From contig NZ_FOMH01000018.1 in assembly GCF_900112575.1 (NCBI RefSeq), positions 1 to 64,000 of the forward strand: a stretch of DNA of 64,000 bases, read 5' to 3'. This DNA comes from Flavobacterium phragmitis (GTDB lineage Bacteria > Bacteroidota > Bacteroidia > Flavobacteriales > Flavobacteriaceae). The notes under the pieces were generated by a model. It saw nothing but the letters and a program-made list of their open reading frames with translations, was not told the origin of the DNA and did no database searches. The position numbers were made by a program, and so were the translations under genes. Every line of letters begins with the position of its first letter. Position 1 is the first letter of the stretch. Shown here piece after piece: positions 54,901-63,600 of this stretch.

Positions 54901-56897
54901 GCAGCAGTGCCTCCTGATGGACTCCACATATAAGTGTAATTGCCACTACCGCCAGTTGGGGTAACTGTAGCTGTACCAGTTGAACCTCCATTACATAAAA
55001 CGTCTGTTTTTGTGATTCCTGCTTCAAGTATTGAGGGTTCTGTAATAGTAAAACTTTGTGTTGCCTGACAATTGTTTGCATCAGTAACAGTTACAGTGTA
55101 AGTTCCATGTACTAGATTAGATGCTGTTGCAGTATTTCCTCCTGTATGAGCCCATTGGTAAGTATATGTGCCTGTTCCGCCACGAACATTTACACTCACT
55201 GTACCATTTGATCCTCCATTACAAGAAACATTAGTTTGACTTGAAGTTATTGTAAGTGCAGCAGGCTGATTTATAGTGAAATCTAGTGTTTTTGTACATT
55301 GGTTGGCATCTTTTACAGTTACAGTATAAGTACCCGCCGAAAGTCCTGTTGCAGTAGCAGTTGTTTGGACAGGATTCGTATTCCATGAGTAAGTGTAACC
55401 TGCCGTACCACCATTAGCAACCACAGTTGCTGTTCCGTTACCTCCGCCATAACAAGAAGTGTTTGATATAGTACCTTGTGTTAGTGTAAGAGCACTAGAA
55501 GGTTGTCCTATCGTTACAGTGGCTGTATTTGAGCACGAGTTTTCATCCGTCACAGTTACAGTATAAGTTCCTGCTATCAATCCTGTTGCAGTAGCTGTAT
55601 CTGCACCGTTAGACCACAAATAGGTATAGGTGCCAGTTCCTCCACTAGGAGCCGCAGTTGCTTGACCTGTTGAAGTACCAAAACAAGCTATATCGACTTT
55701 GCCTAGAGCTATATTAATATGATTAACATTTAATACAGCGCTATTTGACGTTGCATCTGGAGAACATGCTCCTTTTACTACGACGCGATACTTGAATCCA
55801 TTCATCGTGCCTGGCACTCCTATAATGTTTAGAGTGGCAGTATTAACACCAGAATATAGTGTATTGTTTGAAATATTTGTAAAAATATTATTTCCCTGAT
55901 CTACCTGCCATTGATATTGTGTGGCATTACTGGCTGAGACAGAAAAAGAAACATTACTTCCTACACAAATAGGGGTATTGCTAACAGGATGTACTGTTAT
56001 TGTTGGTGTAGAATTAACATTTAAAGTAGCCGTATTTGAAACAGTAGATGTCCCACAGGATCCTGATGCAATTAGTTGATATTGATATCCGTTCATTGCG
56101 ACTGTTGCGCCAGTTATAGTAAGTGTTGATGATGTAGCACCAGTATAAGGTGCGGTATTAGTGACATTTGAAAAACCTGTTCCAGTATTTACCTGCCATT
56201 GGTATCCTGTAGCATTCGATGCTTCAGCCAAAAAAGCATTACTGGAACCCGCACAAATTGTTGATGAAGAGGGCTGAGAGATAAAACTTGGGCAATTAAG
56301 TGTAAGGCCAATGTCTTTTACCCAAGTAAAAGCATCTAATGCAACGTAAGTATAGCCTCCTCCAGCTGTAATTTGGAGTTCATCTATAATTATATTAGAA
56401 AAATTTTGACCATTTAAATTGGTCAAGTCAATAAGGGTATTACCATTAGTACTACCTAGCGAAGTAGCAAAACCGTTGGTTTTAGTTGCTGAAAATTTGG
56501 TTAGACCGTTTAATTTTCCTGTAACTGTAAGGGTGCCTGTAATATTTTGATTGAGGTTTGCTTCTGATAAAAATATCCAAAATCGGTTTACTTTAAACAG
56601 GTTTGAAGTTGTCTTGATGCTAAAAGAGGAATTTGAATTTATAGAATATGAGTTATCAATATATCTGTTGTCATTTGCTGTTCCGCTCCAGCCTGTTCCT
56701 GGATAATTTCCCTGTATTGCGAATGTAGAGGTATGAGAAATAATGTTAAAAATGACTCCATTGTCTGTAAAACTGGTTGAATTATGAGATTCTGTTTCAA
56801 AAGTTTCTGTTGAAGTCTGTGCTATTATATTGTTTGAGATAAAAAATAAAAAAAAAATAAAATAACACAATTTGATAAGTAAGTAGAGTTTTTTCAT
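51933..56897 (-). CDS. Giant SprB-repeat adhesin with T9SS sorting signal
   Basis: 1654 residues from MKKLYLLIKLCYFIFFLFFI (signal peptide); the upstream ATG at 56966 adds 23 unlikely residues. After a PEP-like N-terminal domain and two Ig-like repeats (GYQWQVNTGTGFSNV, QYQWQVDQGNNIFTNI) come eleven tandem SprB repeats of about 75 residues (about 420-1240), each with a CNGG..G.A start, GGTGTYTYSW and LSAGTYTVTVTDANxC. An Fn3-like part, an MBG-like part (YGTSDPVFNYTATGFANGDT) and a C-terminal type A sorting domain (SLKIHPNPIRPTNEFTLECD, ending KKTINLLVK) follow. It is a cell-surface adhesin for gliding or attachment, exported by type IX secretion. A LytTR system is encoded just upstream. Confidence 0.93.
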   Translation of the reverse strand: MKKLYLLIKLCYFIFFLFFISNNIIAQTSTETFETESHNSTSFTDNGVIFNIISHTSTFAIQGNYPGTGWSGTANDNRYIDNSYSINSNSSFSIKTTSNLFKVNRFWIFLSEANLNQNITGTLTVTGKLNGLTKFSATKTNGFATSLGSTNGNTLIDLTNLNGQNFSNIIIDELQITAGGGYTYVALDAFTWVKDIGLTLNCPSFISQPSSSTICAGSSNAFLAEASNATGYQWQVNTGTGFSNVTNTAPYTGATSSTLTITGATVAMNGYQYQLIASGSCGTSTVSNTATLNVNSTPTITVHPVSNTPICVGSNVSFSVSASNATQYQWQVDQGNNIFTNISNNTLYSGVNTATLNIIGVPGTMNGFKYRVVVKGACSPDATSNSAVLNVNHINIALGKVDIACFGTSTGQATAAPSGGTGTYTYLWSNGADTATATGLIAGTYTVTVTDENSCSNTATVTIGQPSSALTLTQGTISNTSCYGGGNGTATVVANGGTAGYTYSWNTNPVQTTATATGLSAGTYTVTVKDANQCTKTLDFTINQPAALTITSSQTNVSCNGGSNGTVSVNVRGGTGTYTYQWAHTGGNTATASNLVHGTYTVTVTDANNCQATQSFTITEPSILEAGITKTDVLCNGGSTGTATVTPTGGSGNYTYMWSPSGGTAATASGLEVGNYSCQIIDANGCFITKIITIKQPTVLTATTSQVDATCSSGGEATVIPSGGTPSYSYLWTPSGQTTATAIGLSAGNYSCKITDANGCALIKNFTINTTNTLVASTNQTNLKCNGSNTGSASVVPSGAPGPFSYVWSPYVSSTDTASNLVAGNYSVKITASNGCSIIKNFTITEPPVLTITPGPQTNVTCNGGSNGSLSATVAGGTGTYSYSWAPSGGNGTTATGLSAGTYTLTVTDANLCKKTQTFTLTQPDTLTATTSKTDVACNGGSNGTATVNVTGGTGTYTYQWFPTGGTNATANGLAAGNYTVTIKDANLCETTAFVTITEPDQLTAAISKTDVLCNGANNGTATVTASGGTGTYTYSWSPSGGTEATATGLSPNIYTVTVTDSNGCFTTKTVQITEPPVLSITGSQTNVSCNSGNNGSASVTVSGGTGTYTYSWAPSGGTAATANGLSAGIYTVTATDANSCSISKTITITEPNVLAANITAEDVSCHNGNNGSATITATGGTVPYTYLWPHNGATASSVTGLAAGIYEVILTDSNSCSLSASIEIKQPENPVNLNTASVSEITVSGVKLSGTVSSDGINTDKGECLTEVGFVYALHTNPTVADTKINVTASLGDFTGSLSNLRGNRTYYVRTYAVNNNGFINYGNEVSFTTEKYTLNITASSGHTKIYGTSDPVFNYTATGFANGDTNAIITGQLSRETGENVGKYNITQGNISAGADYTIVFTAAEFEITKANQTITWNQTLEFGCDDSTVINLNAATDSGLTVSYTITNSEIGTINESTLTILNSGSTTITAVQNGDQNHNPALAVIKPIEVSQSGLITQQWADVLLFDNKSNSFTSYQWYKNGNAVSGATRQYYSENQPLNGSYYVVAKNTEGSSIKSCPIEATGTSFSKSLKIHPNPIRPTNEFTLECDFSESQLNGAEITIFDITGKLVQTITNVKPQNQITAPSQVAIYVVVLSLSNGQKKTINLLVK
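52900..55680 (-). repeat. Tandem 225-bp coding repeats (SprB)
   Basis: Eleven in-frame units of about 75 codons, roughly 53.2 to 55.7 kb, with strong nucleotide similarity (repeated GTAACGGTTACAGT-type and CCAGATGG-like blocks). Such arrays can expand or shrink by recombination. Confidence 0.75.
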
Positions 56898-57099
56898 AGC
56901 AAGTCTTTTTATTAGAAGATTAATGGTAATAAAAACAGCTTCTGTAAATGTTGCAAAAGCTCCCAAAGAAGCCTGCTGAATATGAAAAAAAGAAAAAGGG
57001 CAGACGTTTTTGGCTGTATTCAGAGTTTAAAACTAAAACTTTACTGCCTGAACGCTGAAAAAATGTTCTGAAACCTGTTTTTTTTGTTCTGAAATAGAA

Positions 57100-57750
57100 T
57101 CAGAAATTTTTAGAGATTTTAAATATTTTATCTTCGATATGCAATTTATCGTTGATTATTTTCGATACATGATAAGGGTTTACAGCGGTGCTGCGATTGA
57201 TTCTTTTGAAATATTTAGAAGGGAAGACTTCCTCGAGATAAGTCATTGTAGTTCTTAAAATCTGATTTTTACCTGATTTAAGATGTATTTCAATATAGAC
57301 ATGATCTGCTTCGGCAAACAGAAAATCTTTAGACTGAAAGTAATAAATCTGTTTTCCTAACTCAATTTTAAAAGTCGCATCTTCATTGGCCAGAGCCAGA
57401 TGAATGGCAGTTATAAGGTTTACTTTTTCTACAGGTTTAGAAAGATAAGCAGACGGTCTAAGATTGGTCACTTTTTCTAAAGTACTAGGATCGGTAAGGG
57501 CTGTTGTGAATATAAAAGGTATCGAAATATTGGTATTGATAAAAAAAGCCAAGTCTAGTCCCGTTTTATCTCCAGAAAGAGAAATATCAATTAAAACAAG
57601 ATCAAAAAGTTTATGAGACAAGAGCATTTTTGCCTCTTCATAACTATGAACGGTCTCAGCTGTAAAAATGGATTCCAGCATTCTTTTTAATGATAACGCA
57701 ATTAAAACCTCATCTTCTACTATTAATATTCTGCTTTTATGTTCAGTCAT
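57100..57750 (-). CDS. LytTR-family response regulator
   Basis: 216 residues. A receiver domain (about 1-120, ILIVEDEVLIALSLKRMLES, LVLIDISLSGDKTGLDLAFF, YLSKPVEKVNL) has the usual Asp and Lys. A LytTR-type DNA-binding domain follows (about 125-216, LFAEADHVYIEIHLKSGKNQ, KRINRSTAVNPYHVSKI). It overlaps the stop of the kinase gene by eight bases, so it is translationally coupled. The adhesin gene is 202 bp downstream on the same strand and is a candidate target. Confidence 0.9.
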   Translation of the reverse strand: MTEHKSRILIVEDEVLIALSLKRMLESIFTAETVHSYEEAKMLLSHKLFDLVLIDISLSGDKTGLDLAFFINTNISIPFIFTTALTDPSTLEKVTNLRPSAYLSKPVEKVNLITAIHLALANEDATFKIELGKQIYYFQSKDFLFAEADHVYIEIHLKSGKNQILRTTMTYLEEVFPSKYFKRINRSTAVNPYHVSKIINDKLHIEDKIFKISKNF

Positions 57751-59443
57751 TTGGAAACACGATTTTATAGTGGGCGTCTTCTCTAGTATAATTTCCTTTT
57801 AATTGTTTTACCATTCCTTCAATAATAATAAGTCCTAAAGAATCATTATTCTTTTCAAAATTGAAAACAGTACCGTTATCGAAATAATGTACAATTATTT
57901 GATTTTCATTGGTCTTTCTGAGTTCCAGATTTAAAATGAGTTTTCCGACAGGATTTGCATGTTTTATGGAATTGGTCACCAGCTCGTTTAAAAGCAGTCC
58001 AAGAGAAAGTATTTTGTCAACATTGAAATAAATTTTTTCAGTGTCATTTATATAGGTGAATGCTCTGATAGTGCTGTTTTGATGGGTTTCAAATATTTTT
58101 TCAAGATAATTTCGAGTTTCTACCAGTGCATTGTCATTATAATTAACACTGTAAGTATAAAGTTCATGAGCAATCATGATAGTTTTGATTCGTTGGTAAA
58201 GATCATCAAATCTGTATTTGTAATCTTCATTTTTTTCCTGTTCTTTTTGAAAATCAATAAGACTTAAAATCACGGCTAGATTATTTTTAACACGATGATT
58301 TAATTCCTGAACCAGAAATTGTTTTTCTTCGAGACTTGTTTTGAGAGCCAAATTGTTTTCGAATATTTTTCTCCTTTGTTTTTCAATTTTTCTTTTGTTC
58401 ATCATCAGTTGTCGAATAAACAAAGCTAGAACAAGAACTGAAATAATTAGTGTGGTATTGAAGATTCGGGAGTTTTTAATGTCTTTTTTAAGAGACTGTT
58501 TCTCCGTTTTTTCTTTTTCAAAATTGTATTGCGTTTCAAGCTCTTTGATTTTAAGATCTCGCTGTTCGCTGTAGAATTTTTTGTAGTATTCCGAAGCTTT
58601 TTTAAAATAATAAAGAGCAGAATCTGATTTTTTCTCCTGTTCCAGTATCATACTTTTGGTTTTATAGACATCTGCGGTATAACTCAGAACGTTTGATTTT
58701 GATACAATAGCCAACGCAGAATCTATATAGACCGTAGCGGGCTGATACTCTTTTTTATCAAAGTAGTAATAACTCAAATTAGTGTACATAGAAATAACGG
58801 CCTCGTAATGATGCTGTCTTTTGTACAAATAAAGTGCCCGCTTGTAATGCTGTAATTCCTTTTCTGAATCTATTTTTCGATTGCCAAGTGCTATTATTAA
58901 TTGCACCACAGGCATATTTAAAGTGTCATTTACCGTTTTAGCATATTTTTCTGCCTGCAGTGCCAAATTATATGCAATTTTTGAAGAACCGGTGACACGA
59001 TAATACGAAGATTTGCGAATAAGAAAATTGGTGTAGTTTTTATACTTAAGATGAGGATATTTGGAAATCAGCTGTTCCGCTTTATTTAATTCCTTTAAGC
59101 AGGAAGAGTAATCGTCATTAATTTCAAAAACTAATGCTCTTTCAACATGAATTTTATGCTGTTGTTCAGGAGTGGTTTGAGAATTACTAACTAGATTTTG
59201 AGAAAGTTTAAAAGATTCGTCATAAAGTCCCAGCTCAGTGAGTATTTTCATTTTCATAATATCCAGTTCAACTTTTGCGGAACCTTGATACATGTCACCA
59301 TTTGCATTGATGATCTCTAAAGCTTCCTTAAAATTACAGTGTATTATTTTCTGCTCAAGATCTTTTTTCAAGTGCTCAAAAGAGGACTGTCCAAAACAAA
59401 TTAAGGAGGTCAGAATTAGAAAAAGGCTAATACGAAATCTCAC
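57743..59443 (-). CDS. Sensor histidine kinase with TPR sensor domain
   Basis: 566 residues. A signal-like start (MRFRISLFLILTSLICFGQ) is followed by TPR repeats (about 25-320, for example LYLYKRQHHYEAVISMYTNL, ALYYFKKASEYYKKFYSEQR). One membrane segment (FNTTLIISVLVLALFIRQL, about 332-350) leads to a HisKA_2 domain (EEKQFLVQELNHRVKNNLAV) and an ATPase domain (LGLLLNELVTNSIKHANPVG). The TPR part is probably periplasmic and may respond to a protein or peptide. Works with the overlapping LytTR regulator. Confidence 0.9.
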   Translation of the reverse strand: MRFRISLFLILTSLICFGQSSFEHLKKDLEQKIIHCNFKEALEIINANGDMYQGSAKVELDIMKMKILTELGLYDESFKLSQNLVSNSQTTPEQQHKIHVERALVFEINDDYSSCLKELNKAEQLISKYPHLKYKNYTNFLIRKSSYYRVTGSSKIAYNLALQAEKYAKTVNDTLNMPVVQLIIALGNRKIDSEKELQHYKRALYLYKRQHHYEAVISMYTNLSYYYFDKKEYQPATVYIDSALAIVSKSNVLSYTADVYKTKSMILEQEKKSDSALYYFKKASEYYKKFYSEQRDLKIKELETQYNFEKEKTEKQSLKKDIKNSRIFNTTLIISVLVLALFIRQLMMNKRKIEKQRRKIFENNLALKTSLEEKQFLVQELNHRVKNNLAVILSLIDFQKEQEKNEDYKYRFDDLYQRIKTIMIAHELYTYSVNYNDNALVETRNYLEKIFETHQNSTIRAFTYINDTEKIYFNVDKILSLGLLLNELVTNSIKHANPVGKLILNLELRKTNENQIIVHYFDNGTVFNFEKNNDSLGLIIIEGMVKQLKGNYTREDAHYKIVFPND

Positions 59444-59878
59444 TACAGGAAAGATTAAAAAGAATAGATTAAAATTGTTTAATGGTATTTTTTACGTTTC
59501 TATCCAAATTTATAAAATAGATTATAATTTCCGAGATGATTTGTTCTGAATCAGTTATTCTTTGTTCTGAATTTTTATAGGCAATAAAAACTATATGTTT
59601 TTAACCCGTTGGGTGAAATAAAATAAAATAGCTTCATTCAAGAATTAAAATCCAATTTGATCTGCTAAAATCCTTTTAAAATCTACGTGAAATCTTTTTG
59701 GTTATAAGTTTTTCACGCTGATTTATATCTAAGCTGATTTAATAGAATTGAAAAAAACAATTTCACCCAACTGGTTGTTTTTAAAACGGTTTTATAATTC
59801 GTAGGAAATAAAAAAAAGAAAAATACAACTCAAAACAGCTGTAGTTTTCTTTTATAGATTAGGATTTATTTACTGTTC
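59444..59878. other. Intergenic region with TIR-flanked repeat
   Basis: A 435-bp gap between the kinase start and the MscS stop. It holds the repeat at 59603-59776; the rest is AT-rich without an ORF. Confidence 0.6.
59603..59776. repeat. Short repeat element with 17-bp inverted ends (AACCCGTTGGG family)
   Basis: AACCCGTTGGGTGAAAT (59603-59619) is mirrored by ATTTCACCCAACTGGTT (59760-59776), one mismatch. The 174-bp element has no ORF. A third inverted-end family, different in sequence from those at 20-25 kb and 27.6 kb. Confidence 0.68.
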
Positions 59879-62233
59879 TTAACTAGAGAAATTCAAACCT
59901 TTATTTTTAAAACTCACGTAAAGTTCTTGTCTGGCTAAACTTATTGTTTCTTCGGTTCTATAAATACTGCACCAGAATTTGATTAAGAGTTTATATTTTC
60001 CATCAGAAATAGCGCTGTAATAAATCTGCGATGGTTTTGAACTGTTTACCATTGGGAGATTGGCCAACGTTTCATTTACTACGGAATTAATTTCTTCCGG
60101 AACCGTTTCGCCTACAATCTCAAAAGTAACTTCAACTAATTTATAATTATCGGTATACGTCCAGTTGGTAATGTTCTGAGATAATAAATTACCGTTTGGG
60201 ATAATGATTTCTGCGCCGTTTGGAGCATTGATTTTGGTTGTTCTAAGTCCCATCGATTTTACTCGGCCCGATTCTGAACTAATTTCCACGACATCGCCAA
60301 TCTGAATTGGTTTGTCAAAAATCAAAATAATGCCCGATACAAAGTTGCTTACAATATTCTGAAGTCCAAGTCCGACACCGACACCTAAAGCTCCTAGAAG
60401 AATACTCAGCTTGTCTAAAGGCATTCCAGATGCAGCAACAGCTAAAAGATAACCGCTTATTAAAACGACTAAACGGGTAATTAACAATTTAGAATGCTGT
60501 CTTTTGTTGATGTTTTCCTCATTTTCTTCGTCAATTTCACCAAAGAAATACGCCACATAGTTTTGAAGTAAATGTGCTGCCCAAATGATAATGAAGAATA
60601 AAACGATATTGCCTAAAGTAAACGTAATGCTTCCAATGGTGTTAGGATGGCTTAATAGCTTTTGGAAAGCAGCACGAAGTGATTCCCAAATATTCAAGTT
60701 GGAAGCGATTACAATCAGCCACATATAACTGATTACAATGATAAACGGCTTTTTTAAAGTATCAGACAAATTTTCGTAATCGAACATTTTTACGATACCT
60801 CTTTTTACTCTTGTGGTGTAAATCTGCAAAAGGATAATTTCTAAAATAATCTTCAATAGAACACTCAAAGCAACAATCTGCGTAAGCGAAATAAATGCTG
60901 TTAAACTTAACATATTAGAAAGCGAAACTCTTCCAAATACATTATAAAGAATAGACAAAACATTTAAAGCAATAAAAATAATGCTTGCCCATTTAAAGAA
61001 AGCTTTAATATAAAGTTCTTCTTTTAATGTTTTGATTTGTACCAATCCATAACGAATCCCTAGAACATTAATGGCAACAAAAGCAAATCGTTGCAACAAA
61101 CCAATTGTTATAAATAAATCAAGGAAGCAAAGCGCAAAGAACAATCCTAAAAGCATTAACCAGTTACGCATTGAAACTCCTGACCATTGATTTTTGAAAA
61201 GTATTGTTAAAGCTCCAAGTAAAATAAGCTGCATAAATTCCAGAAAAAGGGCAGGAGCATATAAGTTGGTTACCACAACAATATTTAGAGCAATTACGAT
61301 TACTGGAACAATAACACCACGATTTAAATATTTAAAGTTCAGTTGCGAAAGATTTTCGAAATGTCCGTTTGTTTTAAGGTATTTTATATTTCTGGAGATA
61401 TACCAAAATAATAATCCCATGAAAAAACAAAGCGTAATTAAAGCGCCGGCTTTATAACCAAGATAATAAGCCGCAACATTTTCTTCAATAATAATCTTTG
61501 CTTTGATATTATGTGTTACTTTTTTATTTGCAGCAGAATCACTAATCTGCCATAAAGAAGGATATTCTTTGTTGAAAATGTTTATTCCTGATTTTTCAAG
61601 TTTGCTTTCAACGGTGACCAAGGCATTTGAAACGGCAATTCGGCGTTGTACAATCAGTCTTTTTTTAGTGTTTAATACAGTCTGATTAGCAGTCATTAAA
61701 CTATCTGTGCCAACATAGTGTTTTTTTAGATTAGCAAATTCTTTTTTGAATTGCTTACGGCGTATAGTATCTCGTATTAAGGTTATTAAAGTTTTGTCTT
61801 TACGAAGTTCAATAACCCGTTTTTTTATGTTTTCGAGATTTAGATTGTGTTCATTTACGGCTTTGTTCTGATCTTCTAATTCCTGCTGGATTTCCTGAAG
61901 TACGATACGATACATTTGCTGGTTGCGTACATTTGGATTAGCACCTTTTAAACTTGCCAGAATAAGGTTTAGTTTGCTTTCAGTGCGTTTCATGTCGCCA
62001 AAAAGATGATGTGTATCGCCTTTAAAATCAATATCATTGTAAGCAGATTCCAGAACTTCTTCTGCTTTTTCAATTGACATTAAATAGTCACTGTCTGTGG
62101 CAGTGCTGTCATTGAAAAGTCTTCCAGAAGTTTGTTTTTTAGCAGGTTGCTGTTCTTGAGAATTACTTTGTAGAGAAAGTAAAAGGAAGAAAAACAGCGA
62201 TAAAAAATAGATAGGTCTTTTTTGAAAAATCAT
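59879..62233 (-). CDS. Mechanosensitive channel of the MscS superfamily
   Basis: 784 residues. A signal peptide (MIFQKRPIYFLSLFFFLLLS) is followed by a large helical periplasmic region (about 40-260, coiled-coil-like, LEDQNKAVNEHNLNLENIKK), about eight membrane segments, and the MscS core: GALGVGVGLGLQNIVSNFVS, then IGDVVEISSESGRVKSMGL and PNGAEIIIPNGNLLSQNITN. This is the long form related to MscK or MscM. It would protect against osmotic downshock. The gene stands alone with its own gap. Confidence 0.93.
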   Translation of the reverse strand: MIFQKRPIYFLSLFFFLLLSLQSNSQEQQPAKKQTSGRLFNDSTATDSDYLMSIEKAEEVLESAYNDIDFKGDTHHLFGDMKRTESKLNLILASLKGANPNVRNQQMYRIVLQEIQQELEDQNKAVNEHNLNLENIKKRVIELRKDKTLITLIRDTIRRKQFKKEFANLKKHYVGTDSLMTANQTVLNTKKRLIVQRRIAVSNALVTVESKLEKSGINIFNKEYPSLWQISDSAANKKVTHNIKAKIIIEENVAAYYLGYKAGALITLCFFMGLLFWYISRNIKYLKTNGHFENLSQLNFKYLNRGVIVPVIVIALNIVVVTNLYAPALFLEFMQLILLGALTILFKNQWSGVSMRNWLMLLGLFFALCFLDLFITIGLLQRFAFVAINVLGIRYGLVQIKTLKEELYIKAFFKWASIIFIALNVLSILYNVFGRVSLSNMLSLTAFISLTQIVALSVLLKIILEIILLQIYTTRVKRGIVKMFDYENLSDTLKKPFIIVISYMWLIVIASNLNIWESLRAAFQKLLSHPNTIGSITFTLGNIVLFFIIIWAAHLLQNYVAYFFGEIDEENEENINKRQHSKLLITRLVVLISGYLLAVAASGMPLDKLSILLGALGVGVGLGLQNIVSNFVSGIILIFDKPIQIGDVVEISSESGRVKSMGLRTTKINAPNGAEIIIPNGNLLSQNITNWTYTDNYKLVEVTFEIVGETVPEEINSVVNETLANLPMVNSSKPSQIYYSAISDGKYKLLIKFWCSIYRTEETISLARQELYVSFKNKGLNFSS

Positions 62234-62379
62234 AATTTATGAGCTTATTTAGGGAGACCAAATTTAATTTTTTTTATAAAACTTTTTATCAACAGAAAAT
62301 TAAATTAGACCTATAAGTTCATTTAATCGTAAGATTTACTTTATAAAGCTGCAGACGCGATTTTTGAATTGATTTTTTT

Positions 62380-62511
62380 CTAAAATAAAAATAGAATTAT
62401 AAAAAACAGCAGTAATGATGCGCTGACTAAGAAAACAATAACAATATTAGTTGTTTTTTGGGCTTTAAGCAGTTCTTGCATGCTCATTTCACTTGGTTTC
62501 TTTCGTTTCAT
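62380..62511 (-). CDS. Small membrane protein, 43 residues
   Basis: 43 residues from ATG 62511 (CAT at 62509-62511) to TAG at 62380-62382: MKRKKPSEMSMQELLKAQKT is a basic, polar N-terminus followed by one hydrophobic helix (IVIVFLVSASLLLFFIILF). The regular amphiphilic and membrane pattern and the intact frame in an otherwise empty gap support a real gene. Function unknown. It lies 90 bp from the HxlR gene and 147 bp from the MscS start. Confidence 0.6.
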   Translation of the reverse strand: MKRKKPSEMSMQELLKAQKTTNIVIVFLVSASLLLFFIILFLF

Positions 62512-62601
62512 TTTCTATTTTTACATTACAATCTGTACAAAATTTAACTAAAAAAGAATCCAAAACAATAGGTCAATTTTTTTTGACTACCCTCTAAAAC
62601 T

Positions 62602-62895
62602 ATGGAAGAAGTAGAAACTTGTCCGGCACAAAGACTTTTAAAAATGTTATCCGGAAAATGGAAAGCAGAAATTTTTCGTTTGTCAGTAGAATCGCCTTTG
62701 CGATTTAATACTTTGCTGAGACAAATTCAAGGTTCAAATAAACAATCTTTGGCCACAGCTTTAAAAGAACTGGAAGAAGAAGGACTTTTGGAAAAAACAA
62801 CTATTAAATTAAAACCACTTCATATTGAATACAATTTAACAGAGAAGGGAAAAGCGCTGATTCCAGTTTTCCAGCAGTTAGAAGGGTTGTCTTAG
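62602..62895 (+). CDS. HxlR-family transcriptional regulator
   Basis: 97 residues, a typical HxlR winged helix: ETCPAQRLLKMLSGKWKAEI, FRLSVESPLRFNTLLRQI, KQSLATALKELEEEGLLEKT and YNLTEKGKALIPVFQQL. The cysteine in ETCPAQ sits where many HxlR proteins have a redox-sensing cysteine. Target genes unknown; the next plus-strand gene is not nearby. Confidence 0.88.
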   Translation: MEEVETCPAQRLLKMLSGKWKAEIFRLSVESPLRFNTLLRQIQGSNKQSLATALKELEEEGLLEKTTIKLKPLHIEYNLTEKGKALIPVFQQLEGLS

Positions 62896-63058
62896 TGGGG
62901 AATAGAATGTAGAGAATAGATTATTCGGAAAAGTCTATTTAAAGTAGAAAAGATCCCCAAGGACTACTCAGAGTGACCCCACGGAAACCACTGAGATTCT
63001 TTGAGAATCAAATCCTACATCCAAAAAATAAAAACGTCAGCTAAAAGGCTCGTACGTA
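62896..63058. other. Intergenic stretch with no clear feature
   Basis: 163 bp between the HxlR stop and the DUF4870-like stop. It is GC-richer than its surroundings (around 62955-63030) and contains GATTCTTTGAGAATC (62991-63005), a short palindrome. No ORF. Confidence 0.5.
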
Positions 63059-63388
63059 TTAGTCGATAAAACCAAATTTATCTTCGAAGATTTTCCCTAT
63101 TACAGGAATTGGTTTCTTTTGTTCGTTTACAGCGTTGATAATTCCGAAAATCCATAAAATCAAGATAACGTACCCAACGTAACTTAAAAAATATAGCGCA
63201 GGAACTATAGTCACCACAATCGATAAAGCAATATTTATGACTAATGAAACCAAAAAGATTCCAAAACCTTGCTTTAAGTGATAGCTTACCAAATCACTCT
63301 TTGGAGTTAAATCTTTACTTTTAACAAATGCTACAATCCACCCAATAATAGTGATATAGCTTAAAATAGAAAGGGTTTTATTATTCAT
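63059..63388 (-). CDS. DUF4870-like small membrane protein
   Basis: 109 residues with three membrane segments: LSILSYITIIGWIVAFV, GIFLVSLVINIALSIVV and the YFLSYVGYVILILWIFGI-type helix. The KSDLVSYHLKQGFGIFLVSL region is typical of the DUF4870/Tim44-like family. Function unknown. Confidence 0.78.
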   Translation of the reverse strand: MNNKTLSILSYITIIGWIVAFVKSKDLTPKSDLVSYHLKQGFGIFLVSLVINIALSIVVTIVPALYFLSYVGYVILILWIFGIINAVNEQKKPIPVIGKIFEDKFGFID

Positions 63389-63536
63389 CGTTTTAGTATT
63401 TATTACTTCAAAAGTAAAAGCAACAAACCGATGCTGAAAGACTTGTTTTGTCTATGGGGGTTTTGAATTGGTATTGGTAAAGATTGAGTTTATATGTAGT
63501 TTTTTCTTTTTGAAGGTTTATATATATCATAAAAAA

Positions 63537-63584
63537 AAAAAGCTAAGTCACAAAGTTTACATTTTGTTTGTGACTTAGCTTTTT
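63537..63584 (-). terminator. Terminator after the histidine kinase
   Basis: AAAAAGCTAAGTCACAAA (63537-63554), loop of 12, TTTGTGACTTAGCTTTTT (63567-63584), perfect stem. On the minus strand it follows the kinase stop (63601) by 16 bp. Confidence 0.85.
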
Positions 63585-63600
63585 TGTGCGATAACAATAA

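Noticed and set aside
51933..56966. Open frames on the opposite strand and the other minus frames of the adhesin gene
   Set aside because: They are shadows caused by the biased, repeated coding sequence.
56897..56966. Upstream start of the giant adhesin
   Set aside because: The additional 23 residues precede a well-formed signal peptide at the second Met.
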